DNA of 64,000 bases, taken from Treponema vincentii F0403. GTDB lineage: Bacteria > Spirochaetota > Spirochaetia > Treponematales > Treponemataceae. Every line of letters starts with the position of its first letter. Position 1 is the first letter of the stretch. The notes below the pieces were generated by a model that was not told the origin of the DNA, made no database searches, and was given only the letters and a program-made list of their open reading frames with translations. Shown here piece after piece: positions 17,507-26,716 of the stretch. The stretch spans positions 1,955,959-2,019,958 of the forward strand of contig NZ_KE332512.1 of assembly GCF_000412995.1 (NCBI RefSeq), in the 5' to 3' direction. Position numbers and translations under genes: made by a program.

Positions 17507-19657
17507 ATGGATAGCACACCTCAATCACCTGAAATATCCCAAACATCTTCTCATATTGACACGGCAGCGGCGGCTCAGCCGGACATATCCGCGCCTGGTG
17601 GCGTTTCTCAGACCGGTGAACTAAAGCACACGGCGATTCCGTCCGCCAATTCTGTCGATGTTTACAAGCCGGTAAAAGCGCTCGATCCGGAAACGGCACG
17701 GAAGATTGCGGCAGGGGAAGTTGTCGACCGCCCCGCAGCCGTTATCCGCGAGCTGTTAGACAATGCACTCGACGCCGGCGCGTCAAAGATACAGGTAGAA
17801 ATCGCAGGCGGCGGCATCGAACGTATCAGGGTTACGGATAACGGCTGCGGCATGAGCAGGGAAGACCTCGCCATCTGCACGGACACTCACACCACCAGCA
17901 AAATTTCTACAGCGGAAGACTTGCTCTCCCTGCATAGTCTCGGCTTCCGAGGGGAAGCGCTTTCTTCCATTAAAGCAGTCAGTGATTTGGAAATCACCTC
18001 GACGCGGGACGGCCCCGCCGCATGGAAGCTGCAGCTGGGAAAAATACAGCCGGCGCGCTTACCTGCCGGTACGGTGGTGCTGGTAGAAAACCTTTTTGAA
18101 AACTTTCCCGCCCGCAAGCAGTTCTTAAAGCGGGCTGCTGCAGAAACGGCGCTGTGCCGAACTATCTTCTTCGACAAAGCGCTCCCCCACTATCAAACCG
18201 AGATGCGCTTTATCGCGGACGGCGAACTCCGCTTCCTGCTGCCCCCGGCAAAATCTTTGCGGGAACGCTGTCTCGCGGCTTTCTCGTTTAAAGAACCGGA
18301 AGCGCTCTTTTTTGAAATTGAAGGAAGCGGAGAGCATTTTTCATTCCGCATCGTGCTCGGCAGTTCCGATGTTGTCCGCAGCGACAAGCGTGCAATACTG
18401 GTGTTTGTCAACGGCAGGCGTATCACCGAGTTCGGGCTGACTCAAGCCGTCGAGTACGGCAGCGAAGGGTACTTTCCGAACGGCGGGCATCCCGTTGCGT
18501 TTTTATTTTTAACGGTTGCCCCGTCGCGCGTGGACTTTAACATTCATCCGGCCAAAAAAGAAGCGCGCTTTCAAGATTACAGCGCAATTCACCACGCCGT
18601 CAGCAGCGCCGTCGGCTCATTTTACCGGCAGCACACCGTTGCAAGCCTCTTAAAAGAAAAATACGATCCCGGCCTTACACGGCCTTTCGATTTCCGGAAC
18701 GGCGGTTCTTTGCACTCCGATACCGGCCGGGCGAGCGGAACAGATGGACAGGCAGGCACTATCGGAGATATCTCTTCCCGCCCCAATGCCGGACAAGCCG
18801 GCGGGCAGGATGCCGCGCCGTATTCCGTATGGAGCGAACAAAACAGGCTGTACGCCGAATCCCTCGCGCAAAAACACAGGGCAGTTAACGGAAATTATCA
18901 GCCGCCTTCAGACCGGGTCAAGAACAGGTACGAAATCCCGCAAGAAAATACCGGTGTATTGCCGGACGGGTACGGAAGCGCAGTCCGCCAAATTGTGGCG
19001 GCAGCGGCGGTATCGTACACGGCGGGCGGGCACATCATTCCGCCGCCTGCGGCTGTGGGCAGCTCATACACGGATGAGGCGCCGTATATGCAGCCGCCGC
19101 CGGATATTCCGCCTGCGGATTTTAAGCTGCTCGGACAAGTCGCCGGAACATTTATCGCCGTAGAAAAACACGATGCGCTGTATTTAATCGACCAACATGC
19201 CGCCCACGAGCGGATTATTTTCGATCAGCTCAAGCACAATACCGGCGGCGTACAGGAGCTGCTAATCCCCTATCGGATTATCACCGCATCGGAAGAAGAC
19301 GATTCGTTTATCAGGAAGCATCGGGAGCTGCTGTGCAAGGCGGGGTTCGCTCTTTCCGATGAAGGCGCAGGCGTCTGGCAGGTAACCGCCGTCCCCGCAC
19401 GGTGGACAGGTACGGAACGGGATCTTATCCGCGATATTACCGGTGTCCGTAAAAATGCCGGGGATATCCTCTATCAGATTTTAGCCTCGGCCGCCTGTCG
19501 CTCCGCCTGCAAGGATCACGCAATTCTCGATCCCGTAACCCAGCAGCGCATCGCCGCGCAGGCCTTTGAACTGCCCGAACCGATCTGCCCGCACGGCCGC
19601 CCGATCTGGATAATACTCACCCGCGAAGAACTCTTTAAACGGGTTAAGCGGACATAA
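17507..19657 (+). CDS. mutL: DNA mismatch repair protein MutL
   Basis: A 716-residue GHKL ATPase that couples MutS recognition to strand processing. The ATPase motifs are intact: IAAGEVVDRPAAVIRELLDN, DNGCGM and FRGEALSSI. A variable linker of about 200 residues precedes the C-terminal domain, which has the endonuclease motif DQHAAHERIIFD (562-573), then ACRSACK and CPHGRP. The last acidic position of the endonuclease motif is Asp instead of the usual Glu. The N-terminus carries about 55 extra residues rich in Ser/Ala/Pro before the conserved start. mutS is not in the window. Confidence 0.96.
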   Translation: MDSTPQSPEISQTSSHIDTAAAAQPDISAPGGVSQTGELKHTAIPSANSVDVYKPVKALDPETARKIAAGEVVDRPAAVIRELLDNALDAGASKIQVEIAGGGIERIRVTDNGCGMSREDLAICTDTHTTSKISTAEDLLSLHSLGFRGEALSSIKAVSDLEITSTRDGPAAWKLQLGKIQPARLPAGTVVLVENLFENFPARKQFLKRAAAETALCRTIFFDKALPHYQTEMRFIADGELRFLLPPAKSLRERCLAAFSFKEPEALFFEIEGSGEHFSFRIVLGSSDVVRSDKRAILVFVNGRRITEFGLTQAVEYGSEGYFPNGGHPVAFLFLTVAPSRVDFNIHPAKKEARFQDYSAIHHAVSSAVGSFYRQHTVASLLKEKYDPGLTRPFDFRNGGSLHSDTGRASGTDGQAGTIGDISSRPNAGQAGGQDAAPYSVWSEQNRLYAESLAQKHRAVNGNYQPPSDRVKNRYEIPQENTGVLPDGYGSAVRQIVAAAAVSYTAGGHIIPPPAAVGSSYTDEAPYMQPPPDIPPADFKLLGQVAGTFIAVEKHDALYLIDQHAAHERIIFDQLKHNTGGVQELLIPYRIITASEEDDSFIRKHRELLCKAGFALSDEGAGVWQVTAVPARWTGTERDLIRDITGVRKNAGDILYQILASAACRSACKDHAILDPVTQQRIAAQAFELPEPICPHGRPIWIILTREELFKRVKRT

Positions 19658-19670
19658 ATAAGGAAGCATT

Positions 19671-21218
19671 ATGAACGAAACAATTTTTTTAGGCCGCGGC
19701 GAAACTGCGGTTGAACTTTTACCGATGAGGGCGAATAGACACGGACTTATTACGGGGGCAACCGGTACCGGAAAGACCGTTACGCTCAAAGTAATTGCTG
19801 AAGCATTCAGCGATTTAGGCGTGCCGGTGTTTTTACCGGATGTGAAAGGCGACCTATGCGGTTTTGCCGAAAAAGGCGAATCGAGCGTCAAACTGCAAGA
19901 ACGGCTCAGTCTCTTACATATTTCAAACTTTGAATTTAAAAGTTATCCCGTACGGATGTGGAGTATCTTGCAAGAAACGGGACACCCCATACGCACCACA
20001 ATTTCCGAAATGGGGCCGCTGTTGCTTTCGCGCCTTTTAGACCTTAACGAAGTGCAAACCGGCGTATTGAATATCGCGTTTCGTGTCGCGGATGAGGACG
20101 GGCTATTGCTTTTGGATTTAAAGGATCTTAAAGCAATGCTCCATTATATCGGTGAAAATAAGCAGGACTTGAAATTAAAATACGGTAATATTTCCGACAC
20201 TTCGATTGGGGCAATCCAACGGAATCTCTTAACGCTCGAAAATGAAGGGGCGGATAACTTTTTCGGCGAACCGGCTTTAGACATCAACGATTTTTTCAAG
20301 CAAACCTCTGACGGGCGGGGATATATCAATGTATTAAATGCCGTCAAACTGTACCAAAAGCCCAATCTGTATGCAACTTTTTTGCTGTGGTTCTTATCCG
20401 AGCTTTACGAAAATCTCCCCGAAATAGGCGATGCCGAAAAACCGAAAATCGTGTTCTTCTTTGACGAAGCTCACTTACTGTTTGATAACGGTTCAAAGAT
20501 ACTGCTCCAGAAAATCGAACAAATTATGCGCCTAATCCGCTCGAAGGGTGTCGCGGTCTTTTTCGTTACTCAAAATCCGTCCGACATTCCGGAAAACATC
20601 CTCGGTCAATTGGGAAATAAGATTCAACATGCGTTGAGGGCATTTACCCCTAAGGATGCCAAATCCATACGTCTTGCCGCCGAAACATTCCGCATCAATC
20701 CTGCGTTCGATACCGCTCAAGTTATCACGCAGCTTAAAACCGGCGAAGCCCTCGTTTCCGTTTTGCAGCAGGACGGCAGCCCAGCGGTAACGCAGCGGAT
20801 TATGATAGCGCCGCCTCATAGTAAAATAGGTACAATCGATGATGCAAAAATAAAAGCCCTTGTCGAAGAATCTCCCCTTTTATATAAATATAAAGATCCC
20901 ATTGATCGGGAATCCGCATACGAAATCCTTACGCGGCAATTTACCGAACAAACGGAAGCTGCGGCGCGTCAAGCCGAAGAAAAACAGCTTGCAAAAGAAA
21001 ACGCAGCAAAGGCAAAAGAAGAAGCCGCGCTCATGCGGGCCGAAAATGCCAAAGCAAGGGCTGAGGCTGCAAAATTAAGACTGGAAGAAACCGCAAAACG
21101 GAAAAATCAAAGCACTGCAGACCGATTGGGAAGAATTTTAGTTGACAGCATCACCCGTTCGGTAGGGCGGGAAATTACCCGCGGTGTGTTCGGTTCCATT
21201 AAAAAAATGCTGCGCTGA
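19671..21218 (+). CDS. HerA-like DUF853 ATPase
   Basis: A 515-residue P-loop ATPase of the DUF853/HerA-related group of hexameric DNA translocases. Walker A is GATGTGKTVT (about residues 32-41). Walker B is IVFFFDEAHLLF (about 260-271), followed by GVAVFFVTQNPSDIP. A long charged coiled coil rich in Ala/Glu/Lys lies at about 420-480. AAGGAAG precedes the ATG. It lies 13 bases after mutL, which hints at a DNA-processing role. No NurA nuclease partner is present nearby, so its biochemical job is uncertain. Confidence 0.85.
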   Translation: MNETIFLGRGETAVELLPMRANRHGLITGATGTGKTVTLKVIAEAFSDLGVPVFLPDVKGDLCGFAEKGESSVKLQERLSLLHISNFEFKSYPVRMWSILQETGHPIRTTISEMGPLLLSRLLDLNEVQTGVLNIAFRVADEDGLLLLDLKDLKAMLHYIGENKQDLKLKYGNISDTSIGAIQRNLLTLENEGADNFFGEPALDINDFFKQTSDGRGYINVLNAVKLYQKPNLYATFLLWFLSELYENLPEIGDAEKPKIVFFFDEAHLLFDNGSKILLQKIEQIMRLIRSKGVAVFFVTQNPSDIPENILGQLGNKIQHALRAFTPKDAKSIRLAAETFRINPAFDTAQVITQLKTGEALVSVLQQDGSPAVTQRIMIAPPHSKIGTIDDAKIKALVEESPLLYKYKDPIDRESAYEILTRQFTEQTEAAARQAEEKQLAKENAAKAKEEAALMRAENAKARAEAAKLRLEETAKRKNQSTADRLGRILVDSITRSVGREITRGVFGSIKKMLR

Positions 21219-21298
21219 TGCGTTTTCCCGGAGAATTTCCGGCAATACCTTGACGAGAGATAGAAATTCGCATAAGCTAGTGAAGTGGAGGTTTGTCC

Positions 21299-21958
21299 GT
21301 GTTGAAGCTAAAAGCTCCCCTAATCATCGCCGGTGCAACATGCGTTTTATCTATGCTTATCGGACTGATAAGCGGAGTACGGTTTTTAAGTATTTTGGGA
21401 CGGGGGCTTATTGCCGGCGTAGGAGCCGGAAGCTTTGTGTTATGCGCGCGGATTATTTTGGAGCGATTCATTCCCGACCTCTTTGCTCCGCCAGCTCCAT
21501 CGGAAACTGTTGTTGATACGGCAGATATTTCCTCCGGGGCAAATATTAATATTACCCTTGACGACGGCCTCGTAGCATCGCCGATAACGGCGGGCGATAA
21601 TGCTGAACCCGATGGCATGCCGAATGCAGCAAAGCCGCAGGTAGAAACTCAAAGTACAGAGGCTGTTTCTACCGCTCCTGTCTCAGATTTCTCCGGCGCC
21701 GGCACTACATCCGAAAATACTGACTTTTCGGCGTCCTCTCCTCTTTCCTTTGATGAAGGCAGTACAGGTGATAGCAGCTTATCGGATTTACCCAATATGG
21801 GTTCGTTTATAGATGATGATGATGATTTTGAAGAAACTGTCGATGACGGCATACAAGCTGATAGCAGCGGTTTTACGATGAGCGGTATTCAGACCGGCGG
21901 TGCCGATAGCAAAGTAATGGCTCAGGCAATCAGAACGGTTCTAGCAACTGAGGATTAA
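21299..21958 (+). CDS. Membrane protein of unknown function, start of the motility segment
   Basis: About 219 residues. Two hydrophobic segments lie near the N-terminus (about residues 6-26 and 30-52), followed by a long acidic Ser/Thr/Asp-rich region with the run DDDDDFEE and a short C-terminal helix (SKVMAQAIRTVLATED). The GTG at 21299 is preferred: GGAGG is seven bases upstream, while the TTG at 21293 is too close to it. It lies directly upstream of whiG, where treponemes usually carry a small conserved gene of unknown function after flhF/flhG. I do not recognise a domain. Confidence 0.7.
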   Translation: MLKLKAPLIIAGATCVLSMLIGLISGVRFLSILGRGLIAGVGAGSFVLCARIILERFIPDLFAPPAPSETVVDTADISSGANINITLDDGLVASPITAGDNAEPDGMPNAAKPQVETQSTEAVSTAPVSDFSGAGTTSENTDFSASSPLSFDEGSTGDSSLSDLPNMGSFIDDDDDFEETVDDGIQADSSGFTMSGIQTGGADSKVMAQAIRTVLATED

Positions 21959-21979
21959 AAGGGCGGGTGTTGATATAAT

Positions 21980-22768
21980 ATGGGAAATGACAGGTTAGAT
22001 ACGAGAGCGGAAGACGAGCTTTGGCTCGAATACAAACATACCCAAGACCCGCAGCTCCGTGAATTTTTTATTATAAAATACGCACCGCTTGTAAAATATG
22101 TTGCCGGTAAGGTCGCCGTCGGAATGCCCAATAATGTCGAGTTTGACGATTTAGTCGGCTACGGCGTGTTCGGGCTTCTGGACGCAATCGATAAATACGA
22201 TCCCGAAAAAAATGTAAAATTCAACACCTATGCGGTTACCCGTATACGCGGAGCTATTTTCGATGAGCTGCGTTCAATCGATTGGGTGCCCCGCTCGGTA
22301 CGTCAGCAATCCCGTGAAATTGAAGAAGTAATAGCGGATTTGGAAGCGCGGCTGGGACACGCCGCAACCGATTCTGAAATTGCCGAAGCGCTCGGTATGA
22401 GTGTAGAAGAATTTCATCAAGTTCTGTTAAAAATTTCAGGCACCAGCATTATTTCTCTTACCGATTTGCGCTTTGGGGCGGATGATTCCGAGCAGACACC
22501 CGTTGCCGACAGCATTGAAGCTCCTACCTCACTTAATCCCGATGTTATTGTAGAACGGGAAGAGATGAAACGGATTATCGTAGATGCGATTAATGAACTC
22601 CCCGACAGAGAAAAAAAAGTGCTCATCATGTATTACTATGAAGATATGACATTACGGGAAATCGGAAAGGTATTAGAGGTAACCGAATCACGGGTGTCTC
22701 AGATCCACACCAGCGCGAATTTAAAACTTAAAGCAAAATTAAGCAATATTCGTAAGGGTATCCGTTAG
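21980..22768 (+). CDS. whiG: Flagellar RNA polymerase sigma factor (sigma-28, WhiG/FliA type)
   Basis: A 262-residue alternative sigma factor. Region 2 reads FDDLVGYGVFGLLDAIDKYD and FNTYAVTRIRGAIFDELRSI. Region 3 includes WVPRSVRQQSREIE. Region 4 has the helix-turn-helix MTLREIGKVLEVTESRVSQI. These are characteristic of FliA/WhiG, which transcribes late flagellar and chemotaxis genes. The gene sits in a tight run with the membrane protein upstream and the FapA-like gene downstream (10-base gap). In spirochaetes it is usually the only sigma-28. Confidence 0.96.
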   Translation: MGNDRLDTRAEDELWLEYKHTQDPQLREFFIIKYAPLVKYVAGKVAVGMPNNVEFDDLVGYGVFGLLDAIDKYDPEKNVKFNTYAVTRIRGAIFDELRSIDWVPRSVRQQSREIEEVIADLEARLGHAATDSEIAEALGMSVEEFHQVLLKISGTSIISLTDLRFGADDSEQTPVADSIEAPTSLNPDVIVEREEMKRIIVDAINELPDREKKVLIMYYYEDMTLREIGKVLEVTESRVSQIHTSANLKLKAKLSNIRKGIR

Positions 22769-22778
22769 GAGCGTTGCT

Positions 22779-24752
22779 ATGATACATTTTGAACAAATTC
22801 GGGAGCAAATGAAGGAACAGTACGAAAAAGATTCCTCCCGTTTTTTTGTTGAAGTTACCGGGCAAACCCTCGAAGAAGCTATCGACAATGCCGCTGTAGA
22901 GCTCGGCTTACGCCGCTCACTTATAGATTATGAAATTTTACAAAAGGGTGCTTCCGGGTTTTTTGTTTTAAACCCTAAAGAGTGGAAAATCCGCGCCTAC
23001 GAAGTACACAAAATACATAAACCCAATGCCGAATCGGAAACCGCAGCAGGCATAAGCGCTGAAGAGCAAGCAGAAGAGAATATCAATAAAGACGGAGCCG
23101 CGTACGTATTCTGTGCTCCGGACGGTGTATTCCTTAAAGTTACGCCGCCCACCGGTAGCGGTAGAAAAATAGCCCTTGCCGATGTTGTGGAAAAAATACG
23201 CGACAGAAATCTTGCTATTCCGCCGGATGAAATTTTACGGCCGATTGTCAAGGAATGTGCCGATGAGTACGTCAGAATCGGGCATTACGAATATCTGCCC
23301 GGTAATGATGCGCTGATGTCCGTCGAAATCAGCGATGATGAAATGAAGGCGTATCTCTTTGTATCACCCCCGATGCCGGGCGGCGCTGACGTTTCGGCGG
23401 ATATGATTATCACATTCTTATCCAATAACCGCGTTATTTCAGGTGTGAACGAAAAAAGAGTTAAGCAATTCCAAGACAGTCCCGTATACCGCGAGAATTA
23501 TCTGATTGCGGAAGGAACTGCACCGCAAAAAGGCGCCGATGCTAAGATCCTCTTCAATTTTGAAACCGATAATACGCAGCTTCGCCTCAAAGAAAATACG
23601 AGCGGGCAAATTAACTTTAAAGAACTCAACCTTATTCAAAATGTTATTGAAGGACAGCCGCTTGCGCAAAAAGTCCCTGCCGAGGAAGGAAAGAGCGGGA
23701 GAACCGTTACCGGAAAATACTTGCCGGCGGCGCCCGGTAAAGATATTGCCATCCCATTGGGAAAAAACACCCGGTTGGCAGAGGATAATTTGACTGTTGT
23801 TGCAGAGACAAAAGGACAAGTGCTGCTGATAAAGAATAAGATCAATGTTGAACCGATTATGACGATTGAAGGCAATGTGTCGATCAAAACCGGCAATATT
23901 ACGTTCCTTGGTACGGTATACGTCAAAGGCAATGTTGACGACGGGTTTGCCGTTAAGGCTGCAGGCAACATCGAGGTAAAAGGCACGGTCGGGAAAGCAT
24001 CGCTGGATGCGGAAGGAGATATCGTCGTTAGTCAGGGTATTGCCGGAAAAGAAGGCGGGCATATCCGAGCCGGTAAGTCGATATGGTCTAAATTTATCCA
24101 AAATATCGAGTTGGTAGAAGCAGGAGATATGGTTATCGTATCGGACGGTATTTTGAACTCAAAGATCATTGCAAACCACAAAGTTATTTGCCGCGGAAAA
24201 CGCGCTGATATCATCGGCAGTCAAGTAACCGCATGCGAAGGTGTATATGCCCGAAACCTCGGCAGCCCTGCAGGCGGTTCCGATACGGTTATCAGCGTCG
24301 GCTTCGATCCGCGCAGTAAAGAACGGTTGGTCATATTAGAGAAAAATCTGCTTGCCGCCGAAAAAAATCTCACTGCCTTAAAATTGGATGTAAAATCGCT
24401 CGAAGGCCAAAAAAAGATTCTCAAAGAGCTTTCCGAAGAAAAAGAAGCATTGCTTAAAAAGAAAAAAGAGCTGCGGTATATCAGTGAAACGGAAATTAAA
24501 GAACTGCGGAACGAAATAGAACGGATACGGGATTACCTTGCTGCGCTTAAAACGGATGGCCGCGTTTCGGTTTCCGGAAATATTTATACCGGTGTCCGGA
24601 TTGTTATTAAAGATATTATCGAAGATGTGCGGGTTGATTGTAAAGCAACAACATTCTTTTTGCAAAACGGTCTTGTGCGATATGGTCCTTATGAAGACTA
24701 TACCAATGATGAAGACGTAAAAAGGACGCCCAGTGGGTATTCAACCGATTGA
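22779..24752 (+). CDS. FapA family protein (DUF342) with Jag-N-like domain
   Basis: A 657-residue protein. An N-terminal Jag-N-like segment (FFVEVTGQTLEEAIDNAA, then GFFVL) is followed by the DUF342 region. That region ends in a right-handed beta-helix (VEGNVSIKT-like strands, GNIEVKGTVGKASLDAEGDI), then a coiled coil (about 540-600) and a final beta segment. FapA/DUF342 proteins act in flagellar assembly or placement in other bacteria, and its position directly after whiG supports such a role here. GGAG precedes the ATG. The final 20 bases overlap the next gene. Confidence 0.9.
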   Translation: MIHFEQIREQMKEQYEKDSSRFFVEVTGQTLEEAIDNAAVELGLRRSLIDYEILQKGASGFFVLNPKEWKIRAYEVHKIHKPNAESETAAGISAEEQAEENINKDGAAYVFCAPDGVFLKVTPPTGSGRKIALADVVEKIRDRNLAIPPDEILRPIVKECADEYVRIGHYEYLPGNDALMSVEISDDEMKAYLFVSPPMPGGADVSADMIITFLSNNRVISGVNEKRVKQFQDSPVYRENYLIAEGTAPQKGADAKILFNFETDNTQLRLKENTSGQINFKELNLIQNVIEGQPLAQKVPAEEGKSGRTVTGKYLPAAPGKDIAIPLGKNTRLAEDNLTVVAETKGQVLLIKNKINVEPIMTIEGNVSIKTGNITFLGTVYVKGNVDDGFAVKAAGNIEVKGTVGKASLDAEGDIVVSQGIAGKEGGHIRAGKSIWSKFIQNIELVEAGDMVIVSDGILNSKIIANHKVICRGKRADIIGSQVTACEGVYARNLGSPAGGSDTVISVGFDPRSKERLVILEKNLLAAEKNLTALKLDVKSLEGQKKILKELSEEKEALLKKKKELRYISETEIKELRNEIERIRDYLAALKTDGRVSVSGNIYTGVRIVIKDIIEDVRVDCKATTFFLQNGLVRYGPYEDYTNDEDVKRTPSGYSTD

Positions 24753-25068
24753 TTTACAGACACTCTATACTCAACTCGATAAAGTCGGAAAACTTCAAGG
24801 CGACGCACGGCAAACTTTTGCGGCAGAATTTGAAAACAGTCAACAAGCCAATAAGGAAGACGCCGCGCGACGTCAACAAACGGTACAACGGACAGAAGCT
24901 TCGGGAGCTGAAAAAACTGCGATAAATAAAGACGGTTCAAACGGTTCGGCAGGAGGAGCATTTGACAACGCTTCTCAACAACAAGAAAATGACAGCCATC
25001 CTATAGAAGAAAAATCATATTATATTCAAGACCCCTCCCTTGGAAAAAAAATCGATATTTCAGGATAA
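24733..25068 (+). CDS. Small hydrophilic protein in the motility operon
   Basis: A 111-residue protein starting at a GTG with AAAGGA six bases upstream; it overlaps the end of the FapA-like gene by 20 bases. The N-terminus (IQPIDLQTLYTQLDKVGKLQ) may form a helix. The centre is low-complexity and rich in Gln, Ala, Asn and Ser. The end is SYYIQDPSLGKKIDISG. It has no signal peptide or membrane helix. I do not recognise a family. Overlap with its neighbours on both sides argues it is translated as part of the whiG-fapA transcript. Confidence 0.7.
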   Translation: MGIQPIDLQTLYTQLDKVGKLQGDARQTFAAEFENSQQANKEDAARRQQTVQRTEASGAEKTAINKDGSNGSAGGAFDNASQQQENDSHPIEEKSYYIQDPSLGKKIDISG

Positions 25069-25073
25069 CAGCT

Positions 25074-25595
25074 ATGTTTATTGCTTCTTTGATACTTCTC
25101 TGTATTAATATTATTTTGATGATTATTTTCTATCGGAAGACATCGCATAATTTTTCGCAAAATGCGTACCGGGATCGCATTCGGGAAGAAGTTAATCGGC
25201 TGATTATCGATATTGAACATGAATCGGATCATGCGGTAACGATACTTGAAGATAAAATTCAACAGATAGAAAAATTGCTTTCGGACACGGATAAACATAT
25301 CGCCCTCGTTGAACAGGAACATGAAAAATGGAATGCACAAAAAGAGTTTCTGGAGCGCTACCGAAATCCTAATCAAAAAGAAGCTGAAGTGTCTGCCGAT
25401 ACGAAAAAAAATACCGTGATGATCTATAAAAAACCGATCGGTATGCCCGAAGCGGCGACACACGCTTCTCCGCTTTTAAACCCGCGGGAACAGGTTATCG
25501 AACTTGCACGCCAAGGCTTCTCGATTGACTTTATTGCCGAAAAGGTCGACCTGCCCCTCGGCGAAATTGCCCTTATTCTCTCTATAGACGGATAA
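25074..25595 (+). CDS. SwrB-like single-pass membrane protein (DUF6115-like end)
   Basis: A 173-residue protein. One N-terminal membrane helix (about residues 2-19) is followed by a cytoplasmic coiled coil (about 30-100), a flexible linker and a C-terminal helix-turn-helix-like segment, EQVIELARQGFSIDFIAEKV. This layout, and the place just downstream of the flagellar sigma gene, match SwrB of Bacillus, which activates flagellar export assembly. The resemblance is in architecture and in the final motif, not in overall identity, so the assignment is an inference. It is transcribed with the genes upstream. Confidence 0.7.
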   Translation: MFIASLILLCINIILMIIFYRKTSHNFSQNAYRDRIREEVNRLIIDIEHESDHAVTILEDKIQQIEKLLSDTDKHIALVEQEHEKWNAQKEFLERYRNPNQKEAEVSADTKKNTVMIYKKPIGMPEAATHASPLLNPREQVIELARQGFSIDFIAEKVDLPLGEIALILSIDG

Positions 25596-25623
25596 GTTGT
25601 GTAGTCTTTTTAATGTATATATT

Positions 25624-26535
25624 ATGTACATCGACGCCCATCTTCACCCTGCAGATTATCTCGATTGCTGCGCCGCTTCCGGCAGCACGGGTATTTTAGA
25701 CGGACAGTTTGCTCAACCGGTGTCGCTTTGTTGTTCGGCGCATGATCATACCGAATATGAGCGGCACCGCAGTCTTTTTAAACACGGTTTATGCGATAGC
25801 TCCGATTCACATACGAGTACACAGCGCATACTTTTTTCCTTCGGTATCCATCCTCAAAATCCGGTAATGGATGAAGCCGAGTTTTTATACCGCCTTTTGG
25901 AAACACGGCAAATCCACGCAATTGGAGAATGCGGATTCGATCTTTTTAATGATGAGTATAAACAACTCTTGCCGATGCAGCAAACAGTATGGGATATGCA
26001 ATTACGATGGGCACACAACTTTCAGCTGCCGGTGGTGATTCATTGCCGGAAAGCGCTGCCGCTCATATTTGATTCGGTACCTCGGTTAAAAAAACTGCCG
26101 GCGGTTATCTTCCACGGCTGGGGAGGCAGTCCTCAAGAGGCGTCGGCATTTCTCAAAAAAGGCGTCAACGCCTATTTTTCGCTCGGCAAGGCAGTACTCC
26201 GCGGGCAGAAATCCGTATGCGCAATGGCTGCCTCATTCGATAGTACCCGCATTCTAACGGAGACGGATGCGCCGTATATGAGGCTCAAAGCCGAAGAATA
26301 CTCCCATCCCCGCGATATTATAGCGGTTACGGCGCAATGTGCAAAACTCCGGTACGCAGGAACCGGTACGCTGCAACCAGCCGGCTCCGATGCGGTAAGG
26401 CGGACAGGCATTATCAAACAGTATGAATCGTGCACGGTTTCGCTCGCGGAAATCAACATATCCGATACTGTTGTAAAAGAATTTAGCGATATGATTGTGC
26501 GGAATTTTAATTGCGCGTTCGGATTATCCGTTTAA
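25624..26535 (+). CDS. TatD family metal-dependent hydrolase
   Basis: About 303 residues. TatD motifs are present: the metal-binding YIDAHLHP at the N-terminus, FSFGIHPQN, IGECGFDLF (catalytic acid), LPVVIHCRKA, VIFHGWGG and LTETDAPYM. TatD enzymes are DNases or deoxyribonucleases/D-aminoacyl-tRNA-type hydrolases of the amidohydrolase fold. An insertion of about 40 residues after the first motif makes it longer than usual (about 255). ATG 25624 is chosen because the conserved domain begins there; the open frame extends 27 bases further upstream. It ends at a strong terminator. Confidence 0.88.
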   Translation: MYIDAHLHPADYLDCCAASGSTGILDGQFAQPVSLCCSAHDHTEYERHRSLFKHGLCDSSDSHTSTQRILFSFGIHPQNPVMDEAEFLYRLLETRQIHAIGECGFDLFNDEYKQLLPMQQTVWDMQLRWAHNFQLPVVIHCRKALPLIFDSVPRLKKLPAVIFHGWGGSPQEASAFLKKGVNAYFSLGKAVLRGQKSVCAMAASFDSTRILTETDAPYMRLKAEEYSHPRDIIAVTAQCAKLRYAGTGTLQPAGSDAVRRTGIIKQYESCTVSLAEINISDTVVKEFSDMIVRNFNCAFGLSV

Positions 26536-26537
26536 TT

Positions 26538-26568
26538 AAAAACCCCGATGCAGAGTATCGGGGTTTTT
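26538..26568. terminator. Bidirectional terminator
   Basis: A 12-bp stem (AAAAACCCCGAT with ATCGGGGTTTTT) closes a 7-base loop. A and T tracts on both sides let it end the TatD gene (plus) and the tRNA-Cys transcript (minus). Confidence 0.85.
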
Positions 26569-26592
26569 AAGCTTCTGTATGACTAAAATAAA

Positions 26593-26664
26593 AGGCGCCG
26601 ATCAGAATCGAACTGATGAATGAAGGTTTTGCAGACCTCTCCCTTACCACTTGGGCACGGCGCC
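26593..26664 (-). tRNA. tRNA-Cys (anticodon GCA)
   Basis: Complete 72-base cloverleaf on the minus strand. Acceptor GGCGCCG pairs with CGGCGCC, with discriminator U as expected for tRNA-Cys. The D arm includes CCCAAGTGGTAAGGG, the anticodon loop CTGCAAA carries GCA, and the T loop is GTTCGATTC. CCA is not encoded. Confidence 0.95.
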
Positions 26665-26676
26665 GATAATGGTGCT

Positions 26677-26705
26677 ACTATAGCAGAAACCGGTATCTTA
26701 TGCAA
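26677..26705 (-). promoter_or_regulatory. Promoter of tRNA-Cys
   Basis: On the minus strand TTGCAT (26705-26700) and TATAGT (26682-26677) are separated by 17 bases and lie just before the tRNA 5' end at 26664. Confidence 0.75.
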
Positions 26706-26716
26706 GAGGTTCGTCA

